DNA of 64,000 nt from Maricaulis sp034659015 (GTDB lineage: Bacteria; Pseudomonadota; Alphaproteobacteria; Caulobacterales; Maricaulaceae). Location: assembly GCA_034659015.1 (NCBI GenBank), contig JAYEGL010000002.1, positions 434,001-498,000 of the forward strand, in the 5' to 3' direction. The translations under genes and the position numbers were made by a program. Each line of letters opens with the position of its first letter. The first letter of the stretch is position 1. The notes beneath the pieces were generated by a model. It saw nothing but the letters and a program-made list of their open reading frames with translations. It had not been told where the DNA came from and made no database searches. Below, piece by piece: positions 26,736 through 34,524 of this stretch.

Positions 26736-26772
26736 TCACATTGTGCAACACGCAAGTCCCGGGGAGGACACC

Positions 26773-27747
26773 ATGAAAGCGCTCCTGTGCCGCGAATTCG
26801 GACCCGAAGCGAACATGAAGGTCGAGCAGATCGACACGCCGGACCTCAAGCCGGGCCATGTCCTGATCGACGTGAAGGCGGGCGGTCTCAACTTCCCGGA
26901 CCTGTTGTGCGTGCGGGGCCAGTACCAGTTCAAGCCCGAGCTGCCCTTCGTGCCGGGCACGGAAGGCGCCGGTGTGATCCGTGAACTGGGCGAGGGCGTC
27001 GAGGGCTTTGCGCCGGGCGACCGGGTGATGTTCAACGCGCCGACCGGGGCCTTTGCCGCCGAGGCGGTAGTTCCGGCCCAGTCGCTGACGAAAATTCCCG
27101 ACAGCATGCCTTATGAGGCGGCGGCCGGCCTGACCATCGTCTACGGCACGTCATACCACGCGCTGAAACAGCGCGCCGAGCTGAAGCCGGGGCAGACCCT
27201 CCTCGTGCTGGGCGCGGCCGGCGGGGTGGGCCTCGCCACGGTCGAACTGGGCAAGGCGATGGGCGCGAAGGTGATCGCCGCAGCCTCCAGCGACGAAAAG
27301 CTGGCTGTGTGCAAGGATCACGGCGCCGACGAGACGATCAACTATTCCACCGAGGATCTCAAATCCCGCATCAAGGAACTCACCGGCGGCAAGGGCGTGG
27401 ACGTGATCTACGATCCGGTCGGCGGCGAGTACACGGAAGCCGCCTTCCGCGGTATCGGTTTCGGGGGCAAGCATCTGGTGATCGGTTTCGCCGCCGGCGA
27501 TATCCCGAAACTCCCGCTCAACCTGCCGCTGCTGAAGGTGGCCAGCGTGGTCGGCGTGTTCTGGGGCGCCTGGGCCGGTGCCATGCCGCAGGAGCACCGC
27601 AAGAACATGCAGGAGCTTTTCGACATGTTCGAGGCGGGCAAGATCAAGCCGTACGTGGCGGGCACCTACAAGCTCGAGGATTTCCTCGACGCCTTCAATT
27701 CGCTGTCCGGCCGCAAGGCGATCGGCAAGGTCGTCCTGGTTCCCTGA
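26773..27747 (+). CDS. Zinc-independent MDR oxidoreductase (quinone-oxidoreductase-like)
   Basis: 324 aa. Medium-chain dehydrogenase without zinc ligands, with the NADPH-binding segment LVLGAAGGVGLATVELGKAMG and the substrate-domain start GGLNFPDLLCVRGQYQ. Members reduce quinones or the double bond of enoyl compounds, including enoyl-CoAs. In this operon a 2-enoyl-thioester or enone reductase role would help with unsaturated or cyclic intermediates; that is inference. The ATG at 26773 follows GGGGAGGACACC. It is the last gene of the cluster, followed by a terminator. Confidence 0.88.
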   Translation: MKALLCREFGPEANMKVEQIDTPDLKPGHVLIDVKAGGLNFPDLLCVRGQYQFKPELPFVPGTEGAGVIRELGEGVEGFAPGDRVMFNAPTGAFAAEAVVPAQSLTKIPDSMPYEAAAGLTIVYGTSYHALKQRAELKPGQTLLVLGAAGGVGLATVELGKAMGAKVIAAASSDEKLAVCKDHGADETINYSTEDLKSRIKELTGGKGVDVIYDPVGGEYTEAAFRGIGFGGKHLVIGFAAGDIPKLPLNLPLLKVASVVGVFWGAWAGAMPQEHRKNMQELFDMFEAGKIKPYVAGTYKLEDFLDAFNSLSGRKAIGKVVLVP

Positions 27748-27770
27748 CACGTCGGACACGGGGCAAAAGG

Positions 27771-27802
27771 AAAGGGCGGGCCAGGCAGGCCCGCCCTTTT
27801 TT
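27771..27802 (+). terminator. Terminator at the end of the acyl-CoA cluster
   Basis: AAAGGGCGGGCC-AGGCA-GGCCCGCCCTTT (27771-27799) followed by more T. The symmetrical A and T runs allow use from both directions, and it separates the convergent MDR and DUF805 genes. Confidence 0.92.
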
Positions 27803-27822
27803 CTCGCGCGTTCGCGCCGTGC

Positions 27823-28191
27823 CTAGCCCTTGGGGCTGGCGCCGTACTTGTTCGAGCCCGGCTGGCTGTCGCCGATGTAGAATATGATCAGGACGATGGC
27901 CCCGATCAGCGGGATCAGGCTGATAAAGAGCCAGAAGCCCGAGCGGCCGGTGTCGTGGAGGCGCCGGACCGAGATGGCGATCCCCGGCACGATCAGGGCC
28001 AGCGTGACGAGACCGCCCAGCGGGCCGTAGCCCGTCGGTCCGGCCAGGCCCAGCATGCCGTCAAGAAAGCCCGCCACGAAGCTGACGAGGATCACGAACA
28101 GCACCCAGAACCAGAATTCGCTGCGGCGCGCGCGACCCTGGAAGTTCACATAGTTGGAAAAGCCGCTTTTGACGGCGTCGACAAAGCCCAT
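27823..28191 (-). CDS. DUF805 family membrane protein
   Basis: 122 aa. YVNFQGRARRSEFWFWVLF at the N-terminus, SVRRLHDTGRSGFW in the middle and YIGDSQPGSNKYG at the C-terminus are the DUF805 signatures; there are about four membrane helices. Function is unknown; many members sit in inner membranes as small stand-alone proteins. GGGGGGCAAGTC precedes the ATG. Confidence 0.92.
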   Translation of the reverse strand: MGFVDAVKSGFSNYVNFQGRARRSEFWFWVLFVILVSFVAGFLDGMLGLAGPTGYGPLGGLVTLALIVPGIAISVRRLHDTGRSGFWLFISLIPLIGAIVLIIFYIGDSQPGSNKYGASPKG

Positions 28192-28429
28192 GACTTGCCC
28201 CCCATATCGTTGGTCAGGGGAGTGTGCGGCACTCCGGCCGCGAAAAACAACGCCCGGACCTATTCTTTTTGGGGAAAACCGCGCGGACTGCGCCAGAAAG
28301 TTGCGCTTGACGGTACCGGCGCCCGGCAGGGCCGGGCCGGCGCCTTGCTGCGGTACATGGCAGCCTTATGCCTTGACCCGCACACTCCGCGGACCACACT
28401 GACCGCTTCACAGCACCGGGGAGATCGAG

Positions 28430-29803
28430 ATGCGTGTATTCAGTACGGCCACGGCATTGGCGGCGTTGGTATCTGTCGGTGCCTTCGCCCAGGACCACGC
28501 CCCGCCGGCCGAAGTCCTCGCCGTGCACGACTATGTCGATGCCGTGTCCGCCGACCGGATCGGCCGGGATATCCAGACGCTGGTCGATTTCGGCACCCGC
28601 CACACGCTCTCGGAAACCGAGAGCGAGACGCGCGGCATCGGCGCGGCACGCCGCTGGATCCATGACGAGTTCGAGCGCATTTCCGCGGACTGCGGCGGCT
28701 GTCTGGAGGTGATGTATGTCTCCGACACGATTTCCGGCGAGCGGCGTATTCCGGAACCGACCGAGGTCGTCTCCGTGATCGCCATCCAGCGCGGCACGCT
28801 GGATCCGGACCGGTTCGTCATGATGTCCGGCGATATCGACAGCCGGGTTTCCGACCCGCTGGACGGCACGTCCGACAGTCCCGGCGCCAACGACAACGCC
28901 TCCGGCATGGCCGGCGTGATCGAGGCGGCGCGCGTGCTCAGCCAGCACGAATTTGCCGGTTCGATCATCTATGCCGGCCTGTCCGGCGAGGAACAGGGCC
29001 TGTTCGGCGGACAGATCGTGGCCGCCCATGCGCTGGACGAGGGCTGGCGTATCAAGGGCGTTCTCAACAATGACATGATCTCCAACATTTCCGGTATCAA
29101 CGGGGTGACGGACAACACCACGGCGCGCGTCTTTTCCGAGGGCACACGCTATGTGGAGACCGAGGAAGAGGCGCGCATCCGCCGCTTCACCGGCGGCGAG
29201 GTGGACAGCCCGTCGCGCAATCTGGCGCGCTTCGTCGACGCCACGGCGGATCAGTACATCCCCAATCTCGACGTCATGATGGTCTACCGGCTCGACCGGT
29301 TCGGCCGCGGCGGTCATCACCGCCCGTTCAACGAGGTCGGCATTCCAGGCGTCCGGATCATGGAGACCAACGAGCATTACGACCGCCAGCACCAGGATCT
29401 GCGCACCGAGGACGGGCGCGTCTATGGCGACACGATGGACGGCGTGGATGCGAACCATGCCGCCAAGCTCACCGCGCTCAACGTCGCCGTGATGGCCCAG
29501 ATGGCGGGCGCGCCGCCTTTCCCGGCCAATGTGGAGATCGAGGGCGCCGTGCAGCCCTCCACCACGCTGAGCTGGGACATGGCCGAGGGCGAGGCGGCGG
29601 AGAATCTCGCCGGCTATCGCGTGCACTGGCGCCTGACCGACCAGCCGCAATGGCAGTGGAGCCGTTTTGTGGGCCGCACCGATACCTACACGCTCGAGAA
29701 CATCGTGATCGACAACTACTATTTCGGCGTCAGTGCCGTCGCCGAAGACGGGTCGGAAACGCCGGTCGTCTTCCCCGGGCCCGCGGGCAGTTTCGGGGAA
29801 TAG
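28430..29803 (+). CDS. Secreted M28-family metallopeptidase with C-terminal FnIII-like domain
   Basis: 457 aa. Signal peptide 1-20, then an M28 zinc-aminopeptidase fold. Metal-binding and catalytic positions: GANDNASG (D155), SGEEQG (E187/E188), NNDMISN (D215) and NEHYD (H316). The first zinc ligand, normally the His of G-H-x-D-S, is replaced: the sequence reads SGDIDSR (D135). The C-terminal ~85 residues (AVQPSTTLSWDMAEG onward) look like a fibronectin type III-like domain. Expected role: removal of N-terminal residues from peptides outside the cytoplasm, unless the substitution alters activity. Followed by a strong terminator. Confidence 0.88.
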   Translation: MRVFSTATALAALVSVGAFAQDHAPPAEVLAVHDYVDAVSADRIGRDIQTLVDFGTRHTLSETESETRGIGAARRWIHDEFERISADCGGCLEVMYVSDTISGERRIPEPTEVVSVIAIQRGTLDPDRFVMMSGDIDSRVSDPLDGTSDSPGANDNASGMAGVIEAARVLSQHEFAGSIIYAGLSGEEQGLFGGQIVAAHALDEGWRIKGVLNNDMISNISGINGVTDNTTARVFSEGTRYVETEEEARIRRFTGGEVDSPSRNLARFVDATADQYIPNLDVMMVYRLDRFGRGGHHRPFNEVGIPGVRIMETNEHYDRQHQDLRTEDGRVYGDTMDGVDANHAAKLTALNVAVMAQMAGAPPFPANVEIEGAVQPSTTLSWDMAEGEAAENLAGYRVHWRLTDQPQWQWSRFVGRTDTYTLENIVIDNYYFGVSAVAEDGSETPVVFPGPAGSFGE

Positions 29804-29832
29804 GCGCGTCACGGACATCTTGAGCCAAAAAG

Positions 29833-29866
29833 AAAGGGGCGCTCGCCATGAGCGCCCCTTTTTGCG
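29833..29866 (+). terminator. Terminator of the M28 peptidase gene
   Basis: AAAGGGGCGCTC-GCCAT-GAGCGCCCCTTT with a T-run (stem about 29833-29861). It is symmetrical, so it probably also serves the convergent small secreted protein. Confidence 0.92.
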
Positions 29867-29885
29867 TTTGTCCTGAGTGACGGTG

Positions 29886-30200
29886 TCAGTCGCGCGCGAC
29901 GATCGTGTAGGTCACGGTTTCACCGGTGGCGGCATTCTCGCCTTCCCAGCTGGCGCCCACTTCGAGATTGTCCTGGATCGGCGCGCAGCCCTGCTCGCCG
30001 GTCGAGCGCTCGACGCAGACCTCGTCGCCCTGGACTTCCCAGGTGCCTTCGATGCCCACATCGGTCGTGTAGGTGCCGTCGGCGTTGAAATAGGTCGTGT
30101 AGCTGCCCTGGGCGGTCGAAACCTGCAGCGCGTTCTCGACCAGCATTTCGGCCGGCGACGCCTGCATGATGAGGGCAGTGGCGATGGTTGTCAGCAGCAT
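29886..30200 (-). CDS. Small secreted hypothetical protein
   Basis: 104 aa. A short N-terminal hydrophobic signal (MLLTTIATALIMQASPAE) is followed by a beta-rich region with TTYFNADGTYTTDVGIEGTWEV, VCVERSTGEQGCAPI (two Cys likely to form a disulphide) and TYTIVARD. The pattern of a short beta-barrel-like protein with a GTW motif recurs in Hyphomonadaceae-type exported proteins, but I cannot name a family. GGGGAG lies 8 bases before the ATG. Confidence 0.7.
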   Translation of the reverse strand: MLLTTIATALIMQASPAEMLVENALQVSTAQGSYTTYFNADGTYTTDVGIEGTWEVQGDEVCVERSTGEQGCAPIQDNLEVGASWEGENAATGETVTYTIVARD

Positions 30201-30335
30201 GTGATGTCTCCCCGTGAAACGGGCGCGGTGATGGATCGGATCGGGTGTCTCCCCGTGCGCCCGGACGCGACGTTAACCAAATCGCTCGCCAGTCTCAACG
30301 CATGAGTTTGCAAAATTCGCGTGACGGGCGAAATC

Positions 30336-31466
30336 TCAACCCTGGCCGCCGCAATCGGCGTCCAACTGCGAAATCCACTCTCGGATCAAGGCGATGCCCT
30401 CCTCATGGCGGACGGCGCGACCGAGTTCCGGCATCATGGCGCCGGGATCGTTCGTCTCCATTCGATAGAGAAGTATGGATTCGTCCGGTGCGCCCGGCAT
30501 GATGCCGAAGCGCCGTCCGCCGGTGCCGCCGCCTGCCGCGATCGGCAGCTTGCACAGGCCCAGATTGGGGCCGGTGGACGCATCGTGCTGCAGGTGCAGG
30601 CCCGACGTGTCGGCCGGGCCGGCCGGGTTGTGGCAATGCGCGCAATTGATGTCCAGATAGTCGCGGGCGCGGGTGTCCAGCGGCAGGGCTGCATCGAGAT
30701 AGTCGCTCGCCCGCGGGGCGTCCGCTTCGCCCGGCCAGCCGGCCAGATAACCGGCGTCGGCGAGGCGGGCGAGCTGGTTCTGTTCGCCGCCGGCATAGGC
30801 ATAGCTGCGGTTGATATGGCGCGGTGCCGGACCGATGGGCTGGATCCGGCGCGTTGTATTGTTCACCGCGTGGCAGCCGGCGCACTGATTGGCGTTCGGC
30901 ACGGCATAGGCGAAGTCCTCGCGCCGCCCGTCCTCGCCGACCAGGGTGAGATGCTCGATCTCGCCGGCCCGCCGCAGTTCCGCCTCGGTCTGGTCTGCGT
31001 TCCACACATAGGGCAGGGCGACCCAGCCGCTCGCCCGGTGCACGAGGATGCGGGTCTCCACCAGCAGGATTTCGCGCAGGTCGAGCCCGTCGGCCTGCCA
31101 GCCCTCGGCGCGCTCCAGCGTCCGGGCGACCTCGCTGCGGGTGCCGGCGCTGGGATAGTAGAAGGTCTTGGTGATCACCGTGCCGACGGGGAAGTCCAGC
31201 ACGTCATTCTCGCGATAGCCTGCGCTGACACCTTCGGGCATCCAGATCGTGCGCTGCTTGTGCGCATAGTCGGAGAAAAGCGGCGTGTTGAGATCGTAGG
31301 GCACGACGCCATCGGCCAGCACAAGACGGCGGCCGTTCGAGGTCATCATGCCCCATTCGCTCAGCAGGGCTGGATTGCCGGTCTCGACAAAGCGCGGCGT
31401 GGCCGTCTCCCGGCCGCCGCAGGCGGCGGCCAGGAGGGCAATAAGAAGGACGCAGAAACGCGGCAT
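30336..31466 (-). CDS. SO2930-family diheme c-type cytochrome lipoprotein
   Basis: 376 aa. The start at 31466 gives MPRFCVLLIALLAAACGG, a lipoprotein signal with lipobox LAAAC; the frame is open to 31529. Two haem-binding motifs are present: QCAGCHAVNN and NCAHCHNPAG. The protein has PYDLNTPLFSDYAHKQR near the N-terminus, typical of this family, and is normally encoded directly after a parallel beta-helix protein, as here (4-base gap). Expected location: outer face of a membrane or periplasm, with an electron-transfer role; the substrate is unknown. It depends on the Ccm system encoded at 10 kb. Confidence 0.88.
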   Translation of the reverse strand: MPRFCVLLIALLAAACGGRETATPRFVETGNPALLSEWGMMTSNGRRLVLADGVVPYDLNTPLFSDYAHKQRTIWMPEGVSAGYRENDVLDFPVGTVITKTFYYPSAGTRSEVARTLERAEGWQADGLDLREILLVETRILVHRASGWVALPYVWNADQTEAELRRAGEIEHLTLVGEDGRREDFAYAVPNANQCAGCHAVNNTTRRIQPIGPAPRHINRSYAYAGGEQNQLARLADAGYLAGWPGEADAPRASDYLDAALPLDTRARDYLDINCAHCHNPAGPADTSGLHLQHDASTGPNLGLCKLPIAAGGGTGGRRFGIMPGAPDESILLYRMETNDPGAMMPELGRAVRHEEGIALIREWISQLDADCGGQG

Positions 31467-31470
31467 GGAC

Positions 31471-32709
31471 CTATTCCGCCAGGGCGAGCTCGACAGCGGG
31501 CAGGGGCGGCAGGGAGCAGCGGTGCGCATCCGTCACCACGGCCGGGCTGTCATAGCCATTGGGCCCGTCGGCATTGACGATCTCCGCCTCGCCATTGTCC
31601 AGGCAGATGCGCCGATCCGCGGGCATCTCGCCATCGACCATCTTCTCCGCATCGTAATAGCCGTCCCACAGCACGTCCGGCATGCTGCCCAGCGGCCCGG
31701 CGACCATGATCTTCAGGCCCTGCAGGTCCAGCCCGTCGGGATTGTCGCCGCCGCCGGAGAAGACATTGCCGTGGATGTGGATGCCTTCCGGATAGGGATC
31801 GAAATCCTCCTGCACGGAATAGTCCGAATAGCCCGTCGAGTGCAGCGAGGAGATGATGATGTTGGCCGTGCGGTTGTCGGCGATCTCGTTATTGAAGATC
31901 TCGACCTCGTCGTTCGAGTTCACCACGATGCCCGAGCCGGCCGGGATCGAGGCGACCGGCGTGCCCTCATGGCCGAAATTGCCCGTATTGTTCGCGAAGA
32001 CGTGATTGTCGTAGACGCGGGTCCGGTATCCCGGCTGCGGCAGGTTGGGCATGTTGAAGACAAGAATGCCGCCGGTATTCTCCGTCGCCACATTCGCATA
32101 GACGTCGGCGCCGATCGTGTTCTCGATCTCGATGCCGGCCACATTGCGCTCGGCGCGATTGCGGCGGACGACGACATTGCGCGACTGGCCGACATAGATG
32201 CCGGCATCGGCGGCGCCGATGGCGATGGAATCCTCGATCAGCACATTTGTCGTCTGCACCGGGTAAAGGCCGTAGGCGCCGTTATTCGTGTCCGGTCCGT
32301 TGGTCCATTCCACGCGCACGCCGCGGATGACGATATTCTCGCCCTCATTGACCTTCAGCCCGTCGCCCACCGTGTCCTCGATGGCGAGGTCCTCGATGGT
32401 GAAGTCGCTGGCCGTGACCAGGAGGCCTTCGGCGCCCTGGGACTGGTCCTGGAAGGAGAGAATGGTGCGATCTGCGCCCTGACCGCGGATCGTGACCCCG
32501 TCGACGGTCAGGCTGAGCGAGCGGTCGAAGGCGAAGACTCCTTCGGGAATCTCGATCACATCGCCCGGCTGGGCGTCGATGAGCTGTTCGATGAGCTGGC
32601 TCTGATAGTCGCGGTCGGCCGTGGCGATGTCGCGTTCCTGCGGACTGCCGCAAGCGGCCAGCGCCAGTACGGCAAAACCGGAAATGGTGGCGAATACGGA
32701 TCGCATCAT
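31471..32709 (-). CDS. Parallel beta-helix lipoprotein
   Basis: 412 aa. A lipoprotein signal (MMRSVFATISGFAVLALAAC) precedes a right-handed beta-helix: repeated short strands such as VTIRGQGADRTIL, FTIEDLAIEDTVGDGL, VLIEDSIAIGAADAGIYV, VVVRRNRAERNVAGIEI. Beta-helix proteins bind or cleave polysaccharides and other ligands; no lyase or glycosidase active site is evident. It is co-transcribed with the diheme cytochrome downstream. Upstream is a palindrome TGAACATCGTTCA at 32760-32772 shared with four other promoters in this window. GGGAGGGG lies before the start. Confidence 0.87.
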   Translation of the reverse strand: MMRSVFATISGFAVLALAACGSPQERDIATADRDYQSQLIEQLIDAQPGDVIEIPEGVFAFDRSLSLTVDGVTIRGQGADRTILSFQDQSQGAEGLLVTASDFTIEDLAIEDTVGDGLKVNEGENIVIRGVRVEWTNGPDTNNGAYGLYPVQTTNVLIEDSIAIGAADAGIYVGQSRNVVVRRNRAERNVAGIEIENTIGADVYANVATENTGGILVFNMPNLPQPGYRTRVYDNHVFANNTGNFGHEGTPVASIPAGSGIVVNSNDEVEIFNNEIADNRTANIIISSLHSTGYSDYSVQEDFDPYPEGIHIHGNVFSGGGDNPDGLDLQGLKIMVAGPLGSMPDVLWDGYYDAEKMVDGEMPADRRICLDNGEAEIVNADGPNGYDSPAVVTDAHRCSLPPLPAVELALAE

Positions 32710-32759
32710 GTCGTCGTCCCCTCCCAGACATGGCTGTCAATTGGCAGCCAGACTAGGAG

Positions 32760-32772
32760 TGAACATCGTTCA
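32760..32772. promoter_or_regulatory. Operator copy 1: TGAAC-ATC-GTTCA
   Basis: Perfect 5-bp arms with a 3-base centre, 50 bases upstream of the beta-helix ATG, between it and the end of the HxlR gene. Same motif as at 43556, 43707, 46526 and 52506. Confidence 0.7.
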
Positions 32773-32798
32773 TGTCGATTCAAAAGCCGCGGTGTTCG

Positions 32799-33281
32799 CT
32801 AGCCTGCATCCCGCATGCGGCGGGGCCGTTCGCGCTCGCGCTCCCGTTCGCGCGTGGCGATGTCGCGGTGGGTGACTTCCTCGCCGCTCCGGTTTGCGAC
32901 CTGGATCGGGGCGAGCTGTTCGCCCGTGCGGGTGTCGTAGAGTTCCTGCGGCGCGTCATCCTCGCCGTAGACCCATTTGTCGCCCCATTGCTGCATGGCC
33001 ATGAGGATCGGGAAGAGCGCCTCGCCGCGCTCGGTGAGAACGTATTCCTGGCGCTGACCGCGCACGCCGACTTCCTCGCGTGCCATGATGCCGTTGTTCA
33101 CCAGCTTGTTCAGCCGGTCGGTGAGGATGTTCTTGGCGATGCCTGTGCTTTCGTGGAAATCGCTGAAGCGTCGTGCTCCCCGCATGGCATCGCGAACGAT
33201 GAGGAGAGTCCACCAATCGCCCACCTGATTCAGGGTTTGCGCGATCGCGCACGACATTTCGTCGAAACGTTTCCGACCCAT
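32799..33281 (-). CDS. HxlR-family transcriptional regulator
   Basis: 160 aa from the ATG at 33281 (MGRKRFDEMSCAIAQTL). The winged helix is typical of HxlR: GDWWTLLIVRDAMRGARRFSDF, GIAKNILTDRLNKLVNNGIM and VLTERGEALFPILMAM. Members often sense aldehydes, quinones or oxidants through a conserved cysteine; Cys11 in MSCAIAQ is at the usual site. The C-terminus ends in an unusual Arg/Glu run (RERERERERPRR). The same-strand beta-helix operon lies 90 bases downstream and the symporter is divergent, so either may be its target. Confidence 0.92.
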   Translation of the reverse strand: MGRKRFDEMSCAIAQTLNQVGDWWTLLIVRDAMRGARRFSDFHESTGIAKNILTDRLNKLVNNGIMAREEVGVRGQRQEYVLTERGEALFPILMAMQQWGDKWVYGEDDAPQELYDTRTGEQLAPIQVANRSGEEVTHRDIATRERERERERPRRMRDAG

Positions 33282-33472
33282 AATTCCGGTCCCCCAAAAA
33301 CCTGGCCGCTGCCCGTGCAGCCTGTCCCAAACAACAAAATATGATTCCCGCACCCGGCCGCTTCGCCGGAGACGGGGCTTGCCCAGAGCCGCCCTGCCGG
33401 AGCATTTGACCACGCTTCCAGCGGACAGGCATCGGTCGGCAGGATACATCTTTGGTCGGATTTTGCGAGCCT

Positions 33473-33489
33473 TTGTCAACGAATGACAA
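33473..33489. promoter_or_regulatory. Inverted repeat upstream of the symporter gene
   Basis: TTGTC (33473-33477) and GACAA (33485-33489) with a 7-base spacer, in the region between HxlR and the symporter, about 75 bases before the GTG start. It is the nearest candidate site for HxlR, but the arms are short. Confidence 0.3.
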
Positions 33490-33563
33490 TTTCCGGCAAC
33501 TGGCCTAGGCTGTCGCCAGGGTCGATAAAGATAAGAATAAATAGTTGTTTTTATGGAGGAAAC

Positions 33564-34499
33564 GTGACGTCTCCCGATATAGATTCCCTCCGGGTAATTG
33601 TTGATGACCAAACGCGGCTCGCGATGGCATTCATTCTCGTGGGAATGATGTTCACCGTCGCGCTGGCCCTGCGAATCGAGGATTTCCGGGGTGTTCGCGA
33701 ACAGCCCGTACGGGTCGTCGGTGGCGTGCTGGCGCAATTGCTCGGGCTGCCGCTTCTCACACTGGGCCTGATTCTCGTCATCAATCCCCCGGCCAGCGTG
33801 GCGCTGGGCATGTTCGTGGTGGCGTCCTGTCCCGGCGGAAACGTGTCCAACCTGCTGACCCACTTCGCGCGCGGCGACACGGCCTATTCGGTCTCGCTGA
33901 CGGCCATCTCCAGTGTCACCTCCGCCCTGGTGATGCCGGTCTCGATCCTGTTCTGGTCATCCATTTACGGTCCGACCGCGGACCTGGTGGGACAGCTCGA
34001 TATCGATCCCATGCCCTTTATCACCCAGACGGTGGGGCTTCTGGCCATTCCGCTGGCCGCCGGCATGATCGTCACGGCGCGCTGGCCGCGCATTGCGGCG
34101 CGGATCCGCGCCGTACTCATGCCGGCCTCGCTGGCGGGCATCGCGATTCTCATTCTCGTCGGCACGGTTCAGAACTGGCATATTATCCTGGCCGTGGGCG
34201 CGCTGATCATCCCGATCGCCGTGATCCACAATGCGGCCGCCTTCGGGCTGGGATCGCTGTGGGCCCGGGCGCTGCGTCTCGGTGTGGCGCGCCGCCGTGC
34301 CCTGACGTTCGAGGTCGGTATCCAGAATGCCGGCCTGGGCCTGCTCATCCTGCTCAGCCAGTTCGACGGGCTGGGCGGCGCGGCGGCGATTACCGGGATG
34401 TGGAGCCTGTGGCACCTCGTGGCCGGCAGCGCGCTCATCGGCTTGTTCCGGGCGCTCGATTGGCTGAAGATCGGCGCGGAGACGAAAACAGCCCCGTAA
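33564..34499 (+). CDS. Bile acid:sodium symporter (BASS/SBF) family transporter
   Basis: 311 aa with about 9-10 membrane helices. The BASS family core is visible: VVASCPGGNVSNLLTHFARGD with the crossing-helix sodium motif, TAISSVTSALVMPVSI, and FEVGIQNAGLGLLIL (the E-x-G-x-Q-N element). Members co-transport Na+ with organic anions such as bile acids, keto acids or sulphate-bearing organics. The start is GTG at 33564 with GGAGGAAAC in front; an upstream open frame to 33483 is not needed. The amidohydrolase gene follows 25 bases later, so uptake and hydrolysis may be linked. Confidence 0.9.
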   Translation: MTSPDIDSLRVIVDDQTRLAMAFILVGMMFTVALALRIEDFRGVREQPVRVVGGVLAQLLGLPLLTLGLILVINPPASVALGMFVVASCPGGNVSNLLTHFARGDTAYSVSLTAISSVTSALVMPVSILFWSSIYGPTADLVGQLDIDPMPFITQTVGLLAIPLAAGMIVTARWPRIAARIRAVLMPASLAGIAILILVGTVQNWHIILAVGALIIPIAVIHNAAAFGLGSLWARALRLGVARRRALTFEVGIQNAGLGLLILLSQFDGLGGAAAITGMWSLWHLVAGSALIGLFRALDWLKIGAETKTAP

Positions 34500-34524
34500 G
34501 AGGGCGCACATCGGGAGGTCTGAC

